From assembly GCA_910577225.1 (NCBI GenBank), contig CAJTMV010000006.1, forward strand, positions 62,001 through 126,000: a stretch of 64,000 nt of DNA. The letters run 5' to 3'. Numbering within the stretch: position 1 is the stretch's first letter; the number at the start of each line of letters is the position of its first letter. Both the position numbers and the translations under genes were made by a program. This DNA is from an uncultured Eubacterium sp. (GTDB taxonomy: Bacteria > Bacillota > Clostridia > Lachnospirales > Lachnospiraceae). The notes beneath the pieces are model-generated. The model did not search any database. It saw only the letters and a list, made by a program, of their open reading frames with translations, and was not told the DNA's origin. This document shows, one piece after another, positions 16,178 to 25,454 of the stretch.

Positions 16178-18675
16178 AACGATACCATACTCTGACACTA
16201 AAAGAACTGCTGGCCCAGCGGGTCACTTCGGTTTTGATTCTCCTGGCAATCCTGTTATCCACCATGCTGACGGCGGTGATCGGCCAGTCCATCGGTATCC
16301 TGTCCGCCATGCGGCAGCAACAGGCCATCGCCATCGGCGGAAACCGTCACGTGAGCTTTGTTCAGATGGACGAAGAACAACTGACAGTGCTGGAAAACGA
16401 CCCGCGCCTGTCCTTTGTGGGCAGCTCCGTTGTGGTGGGGAGCGCAAAGCTGGACAACACCCTGATTCTGGGCCTTAGCGAGTTTCACGAAGATGTACGG
16501 GCCATCTATCCGTCTATATCCGCCATCAAAGAGGGCCGTCTGCCCGAAGCGCCTATGGAAATCGCTTTGCCCGAAGATGTACTGGGCTATCTGGGCTTCT
16601 CCGGCGGGCTGGGGGACACCATATCCCTCTCCCTCTCCAAGGCTCTGCGCCATGGGGTCATGACCCAGTCTTATGACTTCACTGCCGCATTTACCCTGGT
16701 GGGTATCGCCAAAAGCAATTACCTCAACTATTCCGCCGGAGTTGTCAATGGCATTGCAGGGCCTGGGACAGCGGAAATGCTGCTTCCGAAAAAATATTTT
16801 TATTACAACGTAGACGTTCGCGTGACGGACAAAAGGGTATTTCAGGCTACGATTGACGATTTGGTAACGGCACTGAATGTCCATGAGCTGGATACCACAT
16901 ACAATGTCCCATATTTGGAGGCTTTGGGCATCCGATACAGTGCCGGGGCGGCTGATGCGGCGGACACTTCCGACTCAGGCTTCTCCCTGATGCTGGCGGC
17001 GGGTATCCTGTTGGGGGCACTGCTTCTGCTGGCAGCGGGACTGGTGATCTACAATATCCTGAAAATCGCCGTCACCCGGCGTACGGCCCAATACGGCGTT
17101 CTCCGGGCCATAGGCGCAGACAGGAGCCAGCTCTGCTTTCTGGTATCCGCCCAGGTTCTTCTTCTGTGTGCGGTAGGTATCCCCCTGGGCCTGCTGTTGG
17201 GAACTCTGTCGGCAAAGGGCATTCTCACCGCTGCCACAGGTCTGTTGTCCCCGAAAATTTTTTTGGCCCGTGATGCCGCAGAGCTGAACCGCCTGATTGT
17301 AGAAAATAGCGGCGGCAAGGTCCTGTTCCTGCTGACCAGCGCCGGCATTACGCTGCTCTTTGCCCTGATTGCCGCCCTGCCCGCGGCACTGTACGCAGCG
17401 CGGGTAACTCCCACTGTTGCGATGGCAGGCAGTAAAGTGAAAATCAAACGTCGGAGCCGAAAGAAAAAGAAAATCCACAATTTTGAGGCATTTTACGCCC
17501 GGCTTAATTTGAAGCGCAGCCGGGGTCGTACAGCCATCACCGTCCTGTCCCTGGTTATGAGCATCACGGTTTTCATCGCGCTCCAGGGGGCTGTGGGGCT
17601 GCTGGATACCGCCGGGGACGGTGTGACGGAACATTACGGAGACTACTCCATCACCAACGAATCTGCGGGATTTTCTCCAAAGGAGTACCAGGAACTAAGG
17701 GATAACACACAGGTAGAGGAACTGACCGCTATGCAGTTTTCCCTTTATGACCAGGGAGCAGACGGCTATCCGGTCGGGATCGGATTTGGATTCCCTCTCC
17801 AGCCAGCGGAGACCTTCCAGGTGTTAGGGCTGAACGAGGCTTACTGGGATAAGGCTTTTTCCACTCTGCCATCGGAGATTCTCGAAAAGCTGAAATCCGG
17901 GAAGGGCTGTATGGTTCGTAACCCTCTGCCATTGGTCTTTGAAGGCCAGGAGATTCCCCGCACCAGCATACAGACAGGGGATGTCATCACCGTGGCAGGT
18001 CAGGAACTGGAAGTGCTGACTACCCTGAATGGCTATGATACTTATTTGAGCGTGGGAAACAATGGATTTGTAAACGGTATTCAGGTCGTTGTGAATGAAC
18101 ATCTGTATGCTGCTCTCACCGGAAAAACGACGTATAACTGGCTGCTGCCAGATTTAGCGGAAGGAGTTGACCGAAAAGGATTTGACGATACTGTGGAAGC
18201 TCTGGCTGGACGGATTCCCGGCACACTTTGGCTGTCCTACGAGGATACAGACCGGCAGTTGGCAGAGAGTTTCCAGCAGATTCAATTTCTAGCCTGGGGT
18301 TTGATTTTGTTTATAGCGCTGATCGGTTTACTGAATATCATCAATACCGTCTATACAAACATCCATACCCGCGTTGCAGAAATTGGTATGCAACGGGCTA
18401 TTGGCATGAGCGCAGGAAGTCTGTTCAAAGTATTCTTGTGGGAAGGAGCCTATTATGGTTTGTTCGCAGCAGGAATCGGAAGTTTGGCCGGATATATATG
18501 CACGATTTTCGTAGAGGCCGCAAATACGGATACCATTCAGTTGGTTGCCATTCCCGTTATCCCAATCGCTGAGGCAGCCATACTTGCGCTCGGAGCCTGC
18601 CTGCTGGCAACGTGTATTCCATTAAGAAGAATCAGCAAAATGAGTATCGTGGATTCTATCGAAGCGGTTGAATAA
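16174..18675 (+). CDS. FtsX-type ABC permease
   Basis: 833 residues with two FtsX-like halves: a transmembrane helix near the N-terminus (residues 15-40), a large outside domain of about 220 residues, three helices at about 270-420, a second N-terminal-type helix near 450, another outside domain and three helices at the end (about 705-820). This duplicated layout with long outside domains fits the MacB-like antimicrobial peptide pumps of Firmicutes (for example the Cpr/VraFG-like group) rather than BceB, which usually has one large loop. Sits in the operon with its ATPase and ends at a strong terminator. GC is higher than in the flanking genes. Confidence 0.92.
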   Translation: MKRYHTLTLKELLAQRVTSVLILLAILLSTMLTAVIGQSIGILSAMRQQQAIAIGGNRHVSFVQMDEEQLTVLENDPRLSFVGSSVVVGSAKLDNTLILGLSEFHEDVRAIYPSISAIKEGRLPEAPMEIALPEDVLGYLGFSGGLGDTISLSLSKALRHGVMTQSYDFTAAFTLVGIAKSNYLNYSAGVVNGIAGPGTAEMLLPKKYFYYNVDVRVTDKRVFQATIDDLVTALNVHELDTTYNVPYLEALGIRYSAGAADAADTSDSGFSLMLAAGILLGALLLLAAGLVIYNILKIAVTRRTAQYGVLRAIGADRSQLCFLVSAQVLLLCAVGIPLGLLLGTLSAKGILTAATGLLSPKIFLARDAAELNRLIVENSGGKVLFLLTSAGITLLFALIAALPAALYAARVTPTVAMAGSKVKIKRRSRKKKKIHNFEAFYARLNLKRSRGRTAITVLSLVMSITVFIALQGAVGLLDTAGDGVTEHYGDYSITNESAGFSPKEYQELRDNTQVEELTAMQFSLYDQGADGYPVGIGFGFPLQPAETFQVLGLNEAYWDKAFSTLPSEILEKLKSGKGCMVRNPLPLVFEGQEIPRTSIQTGDVITVAGQELEVLTTLNGYDTYLSVGNNGFVNGIQVVVNEHLYAALTGKTTYNWLLPDLAEGVDRKGFDDTVEALAGRIPGTLWLSYEDTDRQLAESFQQIQFLAWGLILFIALIGLLNIINTVYTNIHTRVAEIGMQRAIGMSAGSLFKVFLWEGAYYGLFAAGIGSLAGYICTIFVEAANTDTIQLVAIPVIPIAEAAILALGACLLATCIPLRRISKMSIVDSIEAVE

Positions 18676-18694
18676 AAGAATTGGCCTGCCATAC

Positions 18695-18728
18695 GACGGC
18701 TTTCGATTTCTCGAAAGCCGTCCTTTTT
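18695..18728 (+). terminator. Rho-independent terminator of the two-component/ABC operon
   Basis: GACGGCTTTCGA (18695-18706) and TCGAAAGCCGTC (18711-18722) form a perfect 12-bp stem with a TTTC loop, followed by CTTTTT. Confidence 0.9.
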
Positions 18729-18777
18729 GTATGCAAAGGCGGTATTGTCACCGTCACCATCCCCTGCCCATCATTCT

Positions 18778-20127
18778 TTAATAAGCCACAATCTTCTGCA
18801 CCGCATGTGATACCGGATAATTCGTATTCCCATAGATGCCTCTGCGCCATCCGGCATACTGCGCTTCAGGATCGTAATTGCGCCCGTTAATCCTCACCCA
18901 TGCATGACGGGTGTATCCATCCGCGGCCCGATCCCTGGAACCGCGTACCCGTCCGCATATAATATAAGGCTGATAGCCGATCTCTTCTGCCAGCGCTGCA
19001 AACGCACATGCAAATCCATAACAGTTGCCGGATTTCGAAGAAAGCATATCGTATGCTGTCTGTCTCTGCCAGCCGGACGCATTCAGATTCGGGTATTTTA
19101 CTGCATAACGAAAGCTGCCGCCTGACACATACGACCAGCATGCATTCAGTTTCTGGGACTTTGTCATGCGGTCGTTTGTCACAGATGCCACTGTCTGCAT
19201 TACTTTTATCTTTAATCTGGATTGCTCATTATCCTTTGCCGCTCCGTTCGCGCGAAATGTAATTCCCTGCCAGGTAGTACCGCTCTTAACCTTTCCGGTA
19301 TGGGTGGCATAATACAGTTTCTTACCGATGATCTGCCAGCCCTCTGCCGCTTTTCCCTGACGATCCGCACAGTAGTTCTTATTTCCAACGGTAACGATGC
19401 CTGTACGTTTTGATCTGGCAAGCCGTCCGTTGCGGTGAAAAATATAATACTCTCCATCGATTTCCTGCGAACCTGTAGCCATACGGTTATTTTCCGGCAG
19501 AAAATAATACGTTGCTCCGTCGATTTCCTGCCAGTCAGACAGCAGTACTCCTTCCGAATCGCTGTAATACCTTTTACTGCCCTGATTGATCCATTGTTCT
19601 GTCAGCAGGACTCCGTCCCTGTCAAAATAATATCTGTTACCATCGATCTTTTGCAGTCCGGTCAGCGTCTCTCCGCTTTGTTTTGAAATATAATAGGTCT
19701 GATCTTCCATTTCCTGCCAGCCGGCTGTCATCCGGCCGCTGGAAGGAGAAAAATAACGCTTTTCCTCTCCGATCTGCTGCCAGCCCGTAAGCATTTCTCC
19801 CGTCTGAGGAGAAAAATAATATATCCCATCTTCCAGCTCCTGCCGGCCGGTGAGCATTTCTCCGGTCTCTGGCTCAAAGTAATAAGATTTGCCGTCGATC
19901 TCCTGCCAGCCGGTAAGTACGGCGCCTGTCTCTGCCGAAACATAATATCTGCGTCCCCCGATCTCCCGCCAGCCGGCTGTCTGACCGACAGTTTGGGCAT
20001 ATGTCTGTTCCTTTTGATACGCTCCCGGCAAATCGGCGCCTGAAACGACAGATCTGGCGCTGCACAGGATAAAAATTGTAATCAGACCGCATACAACATT
20101 TTTCATAACTCTGTTATTTATCATCAT
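18778..20127 (-). CDS. Secreted transglutaminase-like protein with glucan/choline-binding-type repeats
   Basis: 449 residues. A signal peptide (about 1-30) is followed by about ten tandem repeats of roughly 20 residues of the type GW-EIDG-YYF-ETGEML (residues about 50-270), the cell-wall-binding repeat used by choline- and glucan-binding proteins. The C-terminal domain (about 310-449) is transglutaminase-like with catalytic Cys369 (GNCYGFA), His408 (TRHAWV) and Asp419 (YDPE). It would bind the cell surface through the repeats and act on peptides or proteins there, as a crosslinker or amidase/protease-like enzyme; which is not known. Last gene of a leftward surface locus. ATG 20127 has GGAG upstream. 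Confidence 0.88.
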   Translation of the reverse strand: MMINNRVMKNVVCGLITIFILCSARSVVSGADLPGAYQKEQTYAQTVGQTAGWREIGGRRYYVSAETGAVLTGWQEIDGKSYYFEPETGEMLTGRQELEDGIYYFSPQTGEMLTGWQQIGEEKRYFSPSSGRMTAGWQEMEDQTYYISKQSGETLTGLQKIDGNRYYFDRDGVLLTEQWINQGSKRYYSDSEGVLLSDWQEIDGATYYFLPENNRMATGSQEIDGEYYIFHRNGRLARSKRTGIVTVGNKNYCADRQGKAAEGWQIIGKKLYYATHTGKVKSGTTWQGITFRANGAAKDNEQSRLKIKVMQTVASVTNDRMTKSQKLNACWSYVSGGSFRYAVKYPNLNASGWQRQTAYDMLSSKSGNCYGFACAFAALAEEIGYQPYIICGRVRGSRDRAADGYTRHAWVRINGRNYDPEAQYAGWRRGIYGNTNYPVSHAVQKIVAY

Positions 20128-20147
20128 TTTGTATCTCCATTATTCTT

Positions 20148-20265
20148 CTGTCGTCCGCCGTCCGGCAAACTGTGATTCTGACAAAATTATCGTAACCGCA
20201 CCGCTATTTTTCTGTCAGCCGCCATCCGGCAAACTATGATTCTGACAAAATTATCGTAATTGCAC
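20148..20265. repeat. Tandem duplication of the 3' end of the acetylation gene
   Basis: Two copies of a 54-bp unit, 20148-20201 and 20212-20265, 64 bp apart start to start, with six mismatches, mostly transitions. The second copy contains the stop codon and last codons of the DHHW-family gene (stop 20234-20236); the first lies in the spacer before the next gene. Confidence 0.85.
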
Positions 20266-21571
20266 TGCCCTGCGTCGGACAGATATCCGCAGGCAGCAGC
20301 AGGGAAAATCCTTCCTGATCATCCGCAGGGGACACCGGAAACGCTTCATAGCAAAGGTCTTCCCCGATCTTTACAAAAATTCTGGAATTCGTAGTCAGCT
20401 GACTGGCAGGTATGTTCCCTGTTACTTTTGTATATTCCCCCTGGTTCACGATCTGTAAATCCACCGGCTCCACGATCGTGCCGTCAACGGCAGGTTTCAC
20501 TGCCGGCGCTTCCATATAAGGAGCTTCTTTTGCCATATCCGGCAAAAAACGTTCCGCCCGTTCGATCAGCAGCGTATCCGCCTGACGCGTTGTCAGGTCC
20601 TGCATCTGATAAGGCAGCGCCCGTGAAAAATACGCTTGTTCAAAAACTTCGGCAAGATAAGGCAGCAAAGCGTTCCCAAACGAGTCCCGATACATCACAA
20701 GGCTGCCGGTTCCGTTCGAACGGGTGCTGATTTTCGGGTCAAAATTACTTTGCGTTTTTTCACAATACGCAAACTGCGGAGACGGTTCATAATAAATCTC
20801 TTCCTCATTTTCAATTGCCGCAGGATATAACATACGATCCAGATCGCCCTGAAAATCTTTTCTGACCGTACAGCTTCTGTCCGCATACGACGGATGTTCC
20901 AGTCCCATGCATGTCAGAATCTCATCCGCCGCCATTGCCGCGCCTTCGTTGTTCCAGTGAGAATCCCTTTTATGATAAAGGATCTCATTTTCACTGCGCA
21001 GCCTCTCATATAAGTCAATATAGTTCACGCGTTCCGCCTGCAGATATGGTTTTAAACGCTCCATATTACTCTTGTTTGTACGGAACGGCTGATAGTAGTA
21101 TGGCATATACTCTCTGTATAATGAATTTTTATTCGGCGCTATCATAAACGCAAACTCCGCGCCGTTGTTATTTGCATATTCCTGGATCATCGCCATCGTA
21201 TGCGCCACGTCAAACAGCTGTCTTTGCGTCATTTGGCCGGTTCCCTGAAAATCCTCCAGAGAATCTTTATAAAACAGCCATCCGTCCGTTCCGGTAATCA
21301 CTCCTGTCTGTGCGGACACGCCAAACAGCTTTCCTAAAAGCAGCGCATATCCGGTCACACATTCGTTTCGAAATGCAAAATGATCTTCAAACCATGCTCC
21401 GGCATCGCTTAGGACATGCACGTTGATTCCTTCTACATTCATCAGAACCGGCGCTTTGGCCGTTTCCCTGTTTTCCGACGATTGTTCCACGCCTGAAAGC
21501 AACAGTCCGGCCGATGGGAACAGGCAGATAAGAATAAACAATGCTATATAAATCCGATATTTATTTTTCAT
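20234..21571 (-). CDS. AlgX/DHHW-family SGNH-like O-acetylation protein
   Basis: 445 residues. One N-terminal transmembrane anchor or signal (residues 5-27). The catalytic-type signature Asp203-Ser-His205-Trp (HKRDSHWNNEG) and Ser297 in MYRDSFGN match the Asp-x-His and Ser of the AlgX/AlgJ acetyltransferase fold. Works with an MBOAT partner: the MBOAT protein moves acetyl groups across the membrane and this protein transfers them to a sugar polymer outside. I start at ATG 21571 behind GGGAAGG; an earlier in-frame start would overlap the upstream MBOAT gene. Lies 32 bp after that gene. The polymer is unknown. Confidence 0.85.
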   Translation of the reverse strand: MKNKYRIYIALFILICLFPSAGLLLSGVEQSSENRETAKAPVLMNVEGINVHVLSDAGAWFEDHFAFRNECVTGYALLLGKLFGVSAQTGVITGTDGWLFYKDSLEDFQGTGQMTQRQLFDVAHTMAMIQEYANNNGAEFAFMIAPNKNSLYREYMPYYYQPFRTNKSNMERLKPYLQAERVNYIDLYERLRSENEILYHKRDSHWNNEGAAMAADEILTCMGLEHPSYADRSCTVRKDFQGDLDRMLYPAAIENEEEIYYEPSPQFAYCEKTQSNFDPKISTRSNGTGSLVMYRDSFGNALLPYLAEVFEQAYFSRALPYQMQDLTTRQADTLLIERAERFLPDMAKEAPYMEAPAVKPAVDGTIVEPVDLQIVNQGEYTKVTGNIPASQLTTNSRIFVKIGEDLCYEAFPVSPADDQEGFSLLLPADICPTQGSAITIILSES

Positions 21572-21603
21572 ATTCGACCTTCCCTCATACAATAGTCCGG
21601 AGC

Positions 21604-22998
21604 CTAAAACCGAAAATAAATAAACGGATGATAGGTACTTCCGGCAAGATTCAGCATACAGAGAATCAGTACAGCCAGCGAACATGGCCAGAGTATCTTC
21701 TGCAGTCTTTTTGCCTGTCCAGCCTGCTCCATAACCGGCAAAGACGCTACGATCCCAGCCGCAAATGCCGTCAGATGCAGCGGTGTCAGCAACGATCGTA
21801 CCAGACACATGGAAACATTGTCAACCTGCATTCCCGCAAACATCTTCAACACCCAGCCCGCTCCCTGACTCATGCTGTCCGCACGGAAAAACACAAACCC
21901 TGTCATCACTGCCACAATCACATAAATATGCGCGGCTATCTTTCGAAAACCTTTGGTTTCTTTCCGGAAAAACGGCAAAAATTCCTCCATCATCAATAAA
22001 CACCCATGAAACAGACCCCAGAATAAAAACGTGATATTCGCGCCATGCCAGATACCGGTACAGGCAAATACAATCAGTTTGTTGACGCAGGTGCGCGCCC
22101 GACCTTTCCGGCTGCCGCCAAGAGGTATATACAAATAGTCCCGAAACCATCCGGATAAGGAAATATGCCATCTTCTCCAAAAATCCCGGATAGACGACGC
22201 TCCGTAAGGATAACGAAAATTCTCCCTGAAATGGAATCCGAACATATGACCCAGCCCGATTGCCATATCACTGTATCCGCTAAAGTCAAAATAAATCTGC
22301 AGCATATAGGCAGCCGCACCCAGCCAGGCTGCAAAGATGTTTATCTGTTCCATCGGCGCCGAAAATAACGTATCGGCGATGACGCCCATATAATCGGCAA
22401 TCAGCACCTTTTTTCCCAATCCGGCAATCCATCGGCGGATTCCTCCCGCTATCTCATCCGCGTGGCAGCTGCGGCTTACCAGTTCTTGTTCAACGTCATG
22501 ATATTTTACGATTGGCCCCGCGATCAGCTGCGGAAACAGCGAGATATACAATAACACGATTCCAAAGTTTTTCTGCGCAGCCGCTTCGTTGCGGTACACG
22601 TCTATCACATACGACATTGCCTGAAACGTAAAAAAGGAAATGCCGACCGGAAGCGCCACATGCGGAACCGGCAGGCCCAGTCCGGTTATATCATTGATCA
22701 GGCTCGTCAGAAACGCCGCGTATTTAAAGATGCAAAGCAGCGCCAGATTGGTCAGTACGACAACAGCAAGTATCGTTCTGCCATGCGTTCTGCACCGGCA
22801 GATCCATAATGCGCATATGTAATGAAACAGTGACGACGCTATCATCAAAAACACATAAACCGGCTCTCCATATGCATAAAAAAGCAGGCTGACTGCCAAA
22901 AGCAGAACATTTCTGCCTGTAACGGATGGCAGCAGCCAGTAAGTCAGCAATACAACCGGAAGAAAGATACTAATAAATACAAGTGAACTGAAAACCAT
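21604..22998 (-). CDS. MBOAT-family O-acyltransferase (AlgI/DltB-like)
   Basis: 464-residue polytopic membrane protein with about ten helices. Family marks: PVGISFFTFQ, YFDFSGYSDMAIG, FWRRWHISLS (His278) and the catalytic His318 in GIWHGAN, followed by FLFWGLFHG. Passes acyl groups, usually acetyl, from the cytoplasm to an outer acceptor enzyme. Paired with the AlgX/DHHW gene next to it, as in alginate and other exopolysaccharide acetylation systems. AGAGGAAG precedes ATG 22998. No polysaccharide synthase is seen in the window, so the target could be wall polymer or a glycan made elsewhere. Confidence 0.92.
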   Translation of the reverse strand: MVFSSLVFISIFLPVVLLTYWLLPSVTGRNVLLLAVSLLFYAYGEPVYVFLMIASSLFHYICALWICRCRTHGRTILAVVVLTNLALLCIFKYAAFLTSLINDITGLGLPVPHVALPVGISFFTFQAMSYVIDVYRNEAAAQKNFGIVLLYISLFPQLIAGPIVKYHDVEQELVSRSCHADEIAGGIRRWIAGLGKKVLIADYMGVIADTLFSAPMEQINIFAAWLGAAAYMLQIYFDFSGYSDMAIGLGHMFGFHFRENFRYPYGASSIRDFWRRWHISLSGWFRDYLYIPLGGSRKGRARTCVNKLIVFACTGIWHGANITFLFWGLFHGCLLMMEEFLPFFRKETKGFRKIAAHIYVIVAVMTGFVFFRADSMSQGAGWVLKMFAGMQVDNVSMCLVRSLLTPLHLTAFAAGIVASLPVMEQAGQAKRLQKILWPCSLAVLILCMLNLAGSTYHPFIYFRF

Positions 22999-23033
22999 CT
23001 GAACTTCCTCTAAAAGAACATCGATTTAAAACT

Positions 23034-23609
23034 TCAAATCGACGCCGTATAATATTTCGCATCTTTGAACTTGTTATAAACGCTTTTCAGGCTGTTTCTT
23101 TTCTTTAAATAATATTTTCCGGAAGATTGGGCAGCGTATTTATCCATATTCGGATCGCAGACATACCATTTGCCGCCGATTTTAATCTCCACCCACGCAT
23201 GTTTCTGAAGATCGCCGCTAAACCCGTTCGTCTGGCCGATACCGATGCGCGTCTGATAGCCGGTCGCTTTATTCGCGAGGAATGCATAAGCCGCCGCATA
23301 ATGATAACAGCTTCCCTTCTCCTCTTTGAACATTTCAAGGGCATAATCTTTTTCCCATCCGCTATATGCTTCAAATCCCACTTTTCGACCATAGTCATAT
23401 TCTTTTTGGATATAGGTAAACAGCTTTTTTAGTTTCTTTTTTGCACTGTCATCTGATTTTACCTGCTTTTCTACGATCTTTGCCGTTTTCTCTTTCAGAT
23501 CGTCGCCTGCCGAAGCTGCCTTTGCCGCCTGCGCCCATACGCCTGATACCATACATACGGCCAGTACGAATACGGCCAGTTTTTTTAAGTAATTTCGTGT
23601 CTTTTTCAT
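23034..23609 (-). CDS. Secreted transglutaminase-like protein
   Basis: 191 residues with a signal peptide (MKKTRNYLKK, hydrophobic stretch, cleavage near AAKA at about 33). The domain is transglutaminase-like with Cys101 (GSCYHYAA), His137 (KHAWVEI) and Asp152 (CDPNMD). It is a small cousin of the C-terminal domain of the protein at 18778-20127, without the wall-binding repeats. Its start overlaps the stop of the upstream repeat protein (ATGA), which suggests the two act together: the upstream protein carries wall-binding repeats and could anchor it. Substrate unknown. Confidence 0.88.
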   Translation of the reverse strand: MKKTRNYLKKLAVFVLAVCMVSGVWAQAAKAASAGDDLKEKTAKIVEKQVKSDDSAKKKLKKLFTYIQKEYDYGRKVGFEAYSGWEKDYALEMFKEEKGSCYHYAAAYAFLANKATGYQTRIGIGQTNGFSGDLQKHAWVEIKIGGKWYVCDPNMDKYAAQSSGKYYLKKRNSLKSVYNKFKDAKYYTASI

Positions 23610-24346
23610 TTTTCGCTCCTCCCTGATTCTGCTCCCATAAAAATTTCGATACCGCTGTCGGGTTTAAACGTGTAAACGATAAAATTTTCGTATGTCAGAA
23701 TACCATCCCTGCCTTTGCCATAACAGCTTGCATAATATCTGGCCTTTTTCGGACTGCCGATATATTTTTTCAGATCAGAAAAAGGTTTTTCATATTTTGC
23801 GGTCTTACGAATTTTTTGTGTCTTTGCTTTGTTATATTTCCCGCCTGCCTGAAAACAATAGAACTTCTCTTTCAGGACGACGATACCTGTGACCATTTCT
23901 CCGGTCTTGTCAAAATAATATTTTTTATCGTCTGACCAGCCGCTGACTGCTTTTCCGTCCTCATCCACATAAAATCTGCGAAGCGTTCCGTCTTCTGCTT
24001 CGATTTTAACAATTTTTGCTTCGGACGGCTGCAGCAGTCTGCCTTCTTCATCGAATACATAATACGTACCGTCGATCCTGCAGCTGCAAACAGATGCCAT
24101 TCCGTCTTCATCGAAATAAAACGTACCTTCCTCTGTTGTAATCCAGCTGTCAGTCACCGGCTGATCGTTTTCGTAATAACGATAACGCCCGTCTTCCCTG
24201 ACAAGCCCTTCTGTCTCCGCATCGTTTTCCTGCTGCATAAGAGCCATATCGTCCTGCAGCGCCCCTGATACTGAAACCAGATCCGACTGCAGCCCGCATA
24301 CGGTTACTGCCGCGCAAAACAGGATACCAAACATTTTTTTTGCCAT
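23606..24346 (-). CDS. Secreted cell-wall-binding repeat protein
   Basis: 246 residues. N-terminal signal peptide (residues 1-28). Residues about 45-160 hold four to six degenerate YG-type repeats of the glucan/choline-binding kind (for example GRYRYYENDQPV, GTFYFDEDGM, GTYYVFDEEGRL, KKYYFDKTGEMV). The C-terminal about 80 residues, with FIVYTFKPDSGIEIFMG at the end, match nothing I recognise and may be a specific domain. It overlaps the transglutaminase-like gene by 4 bases, so translation is coupled. Likely a surface binding partner of that enzyme. Confidence 0.8.
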   Translation of the reverse strand: MAKKMFGILFCAAVTVCGLQSDLVSVSGALQDDMALMQQENDAETEGLVREDGRYRYYENDQPVTDSWITTEEGTFYFDEDGMASVCSCRIDGTYYVFDEEGRLLQPSEAKIVKIEAEDGTLRRFYVDEDGKAVSGWSDDKKYYFDKTGEMVTGIVVLKEKFYCFQAGGKYNKAKTQKIRKTAKYEKPFSDLKKYIGSPKKARYYASCYGKGRDGILTYENFIVYTFKPDSGIEIFMGAESGRSEK

Positions 24347-24397
24347 CTCTCTCCCCTTTTTCTAAATAATTGTTCTGACCCATTGTCAGGTTCCCTT

Positions 24398-25447
24398 TTA
24401 CCAGTTATCTACAGACAGCAGTGTATAAGCGCTGCTGCCAAGTCCGATTTCTTCTGCATATTCCAACGCATATTCTCCGTTTCGCAATTCAATCTGATCG
24501 ATAAACAGCTCATAACCGTCTGTCATATAAACAAGATCCACACAGGCCTGATCGAGCGCAACCGGATCCGCTGATGCCAATATTCCAATGTCATGCACAT
24601 CTGGTTGTCCGGGATCTCCGTCACAGCTGCATTCCGCCGAAAAACGATTCATCACATTCATATATAAAAGATTTTCGTTTAACGCGTCAGCCACGGATTT
24701 TCCAGCTTCTGCCATCGATTCTAAAATCGCGTCCAGCTCTGCGATCTGAATCTTATCATGACTGTTTCCTGCCGAATAAATCAGACATTTTCCTTCGCCG
24801 GAACTCATATCGATCGAAATATTTTTTACTGCTCCTCCAAAACCGGTCACTTCATTTCTGTGAAAATGTGAAATGACCAAAAAACCGTCAAATTCGGAAA
24901 AATGCGCCCCCACATAATTTTCCTTCAAATGCACGCCTTCATTTACCGGAAGCGCTAACGAACCGTCTTCATCCATCTGCAGCACCTTTGCAATGTCTGC
25001 GAATCCGGAATCGGTCTTTGTATCCTGCGGAATATCCGCGCTGCATTCTACCAGCGTACCGTTTACATATTGTACCAGATCCCGAAGCAGCGCCGGTTCC
25101 AGACATTTTTTGTCCGTCAGTTCTTTCATCGCAACCGCAACAGCCGTACGGCTGCCTTCTACTTCCCTGTCAGCGGACTGATACAGCCGCAGCATGGAAG
25201 ACGGCGAAATTTCCTCTGTCATATATACGACAGGCACCGCGTCTTCATACTGCTTTAGTTCCGCTTTCTGCTCCGTCTGCCCGTCTGCCGGATCAGCCGC
25301 CGTCTCTGCTGTCTCCGCTTTTTGCTCCGTACGGTCGGTTTCCGTATCCGCAGATGTCTGTACAGCCTCATCTGCTGGCGGACCCGGATTACAGGCGCAC
25401 ATTCCCATCCCCAATACGATACATAATAAAACTACCCTTTTTTTCAT
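24398..25447 (-). CDS. DUF362-domain lipoprotein
   Basis: 349 residues from ATG 25447 (MKKRVVLLC). A lipobox GMCAC sets the lipidation cysteine at about residue 19, then an acidic low-complexity linker (Thr/Glu/Gln-rich) to about residue 65. The rest resembles the DUF362 domain: HFSEFDGFLVISHFHRN, GFGGAVKN, CSCDGDP and DIGILASADPVALDQA are family marks. DUF362 proteins are usually cytoplasmic and often carry ferredoxin-like clusters; an exported lipidated form is unusual. A longer in-frame start at 25474 would hide the lipobox. First gene of the leftward surface locus, 7 bp after the argJ stop. Confidence 0.8.
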   Translation of the reverse strand: MKKRVVLLCIVLGMGMCACNPGPPADEAVQTSADTETDRTEQKAETAETAADPADGQTEQKAELKQYEDAVPVVYMTEEISPSSMLRLYQSADREVEGSRTAVAVAMKELTDKKCLEPALLRDLVQYVNGTLVECSADIPQDTKTDSGFADIAKVLQMDEDGSLALPVNEGVHLKENYVGAHFSEFDGFLVISHFHRNEVTGFGGAVKNISIDMSSGEGKCLIYSAGNSHDKIQIAELDAILESMAEAGKSVADALNENLLYMNVMNRFSAECSCDGDPGQPDVHDIGILASADPVALDQACVDLVYMTDGYELFIDQIELRNGEYALEYAEEIGLGSSAYTLLSVDNW

Positions 25448-25454
25448 ATGTCTG

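Noticed and set aside
20234..21808. Longer form of the AlgX/DHHW protein starting at 21808
   Set aside because: It would overlap about 200 bp of the MBOAT gene and bury the signal anchor; ATG 21571 has a ribosome binding site and exposes the anchor.
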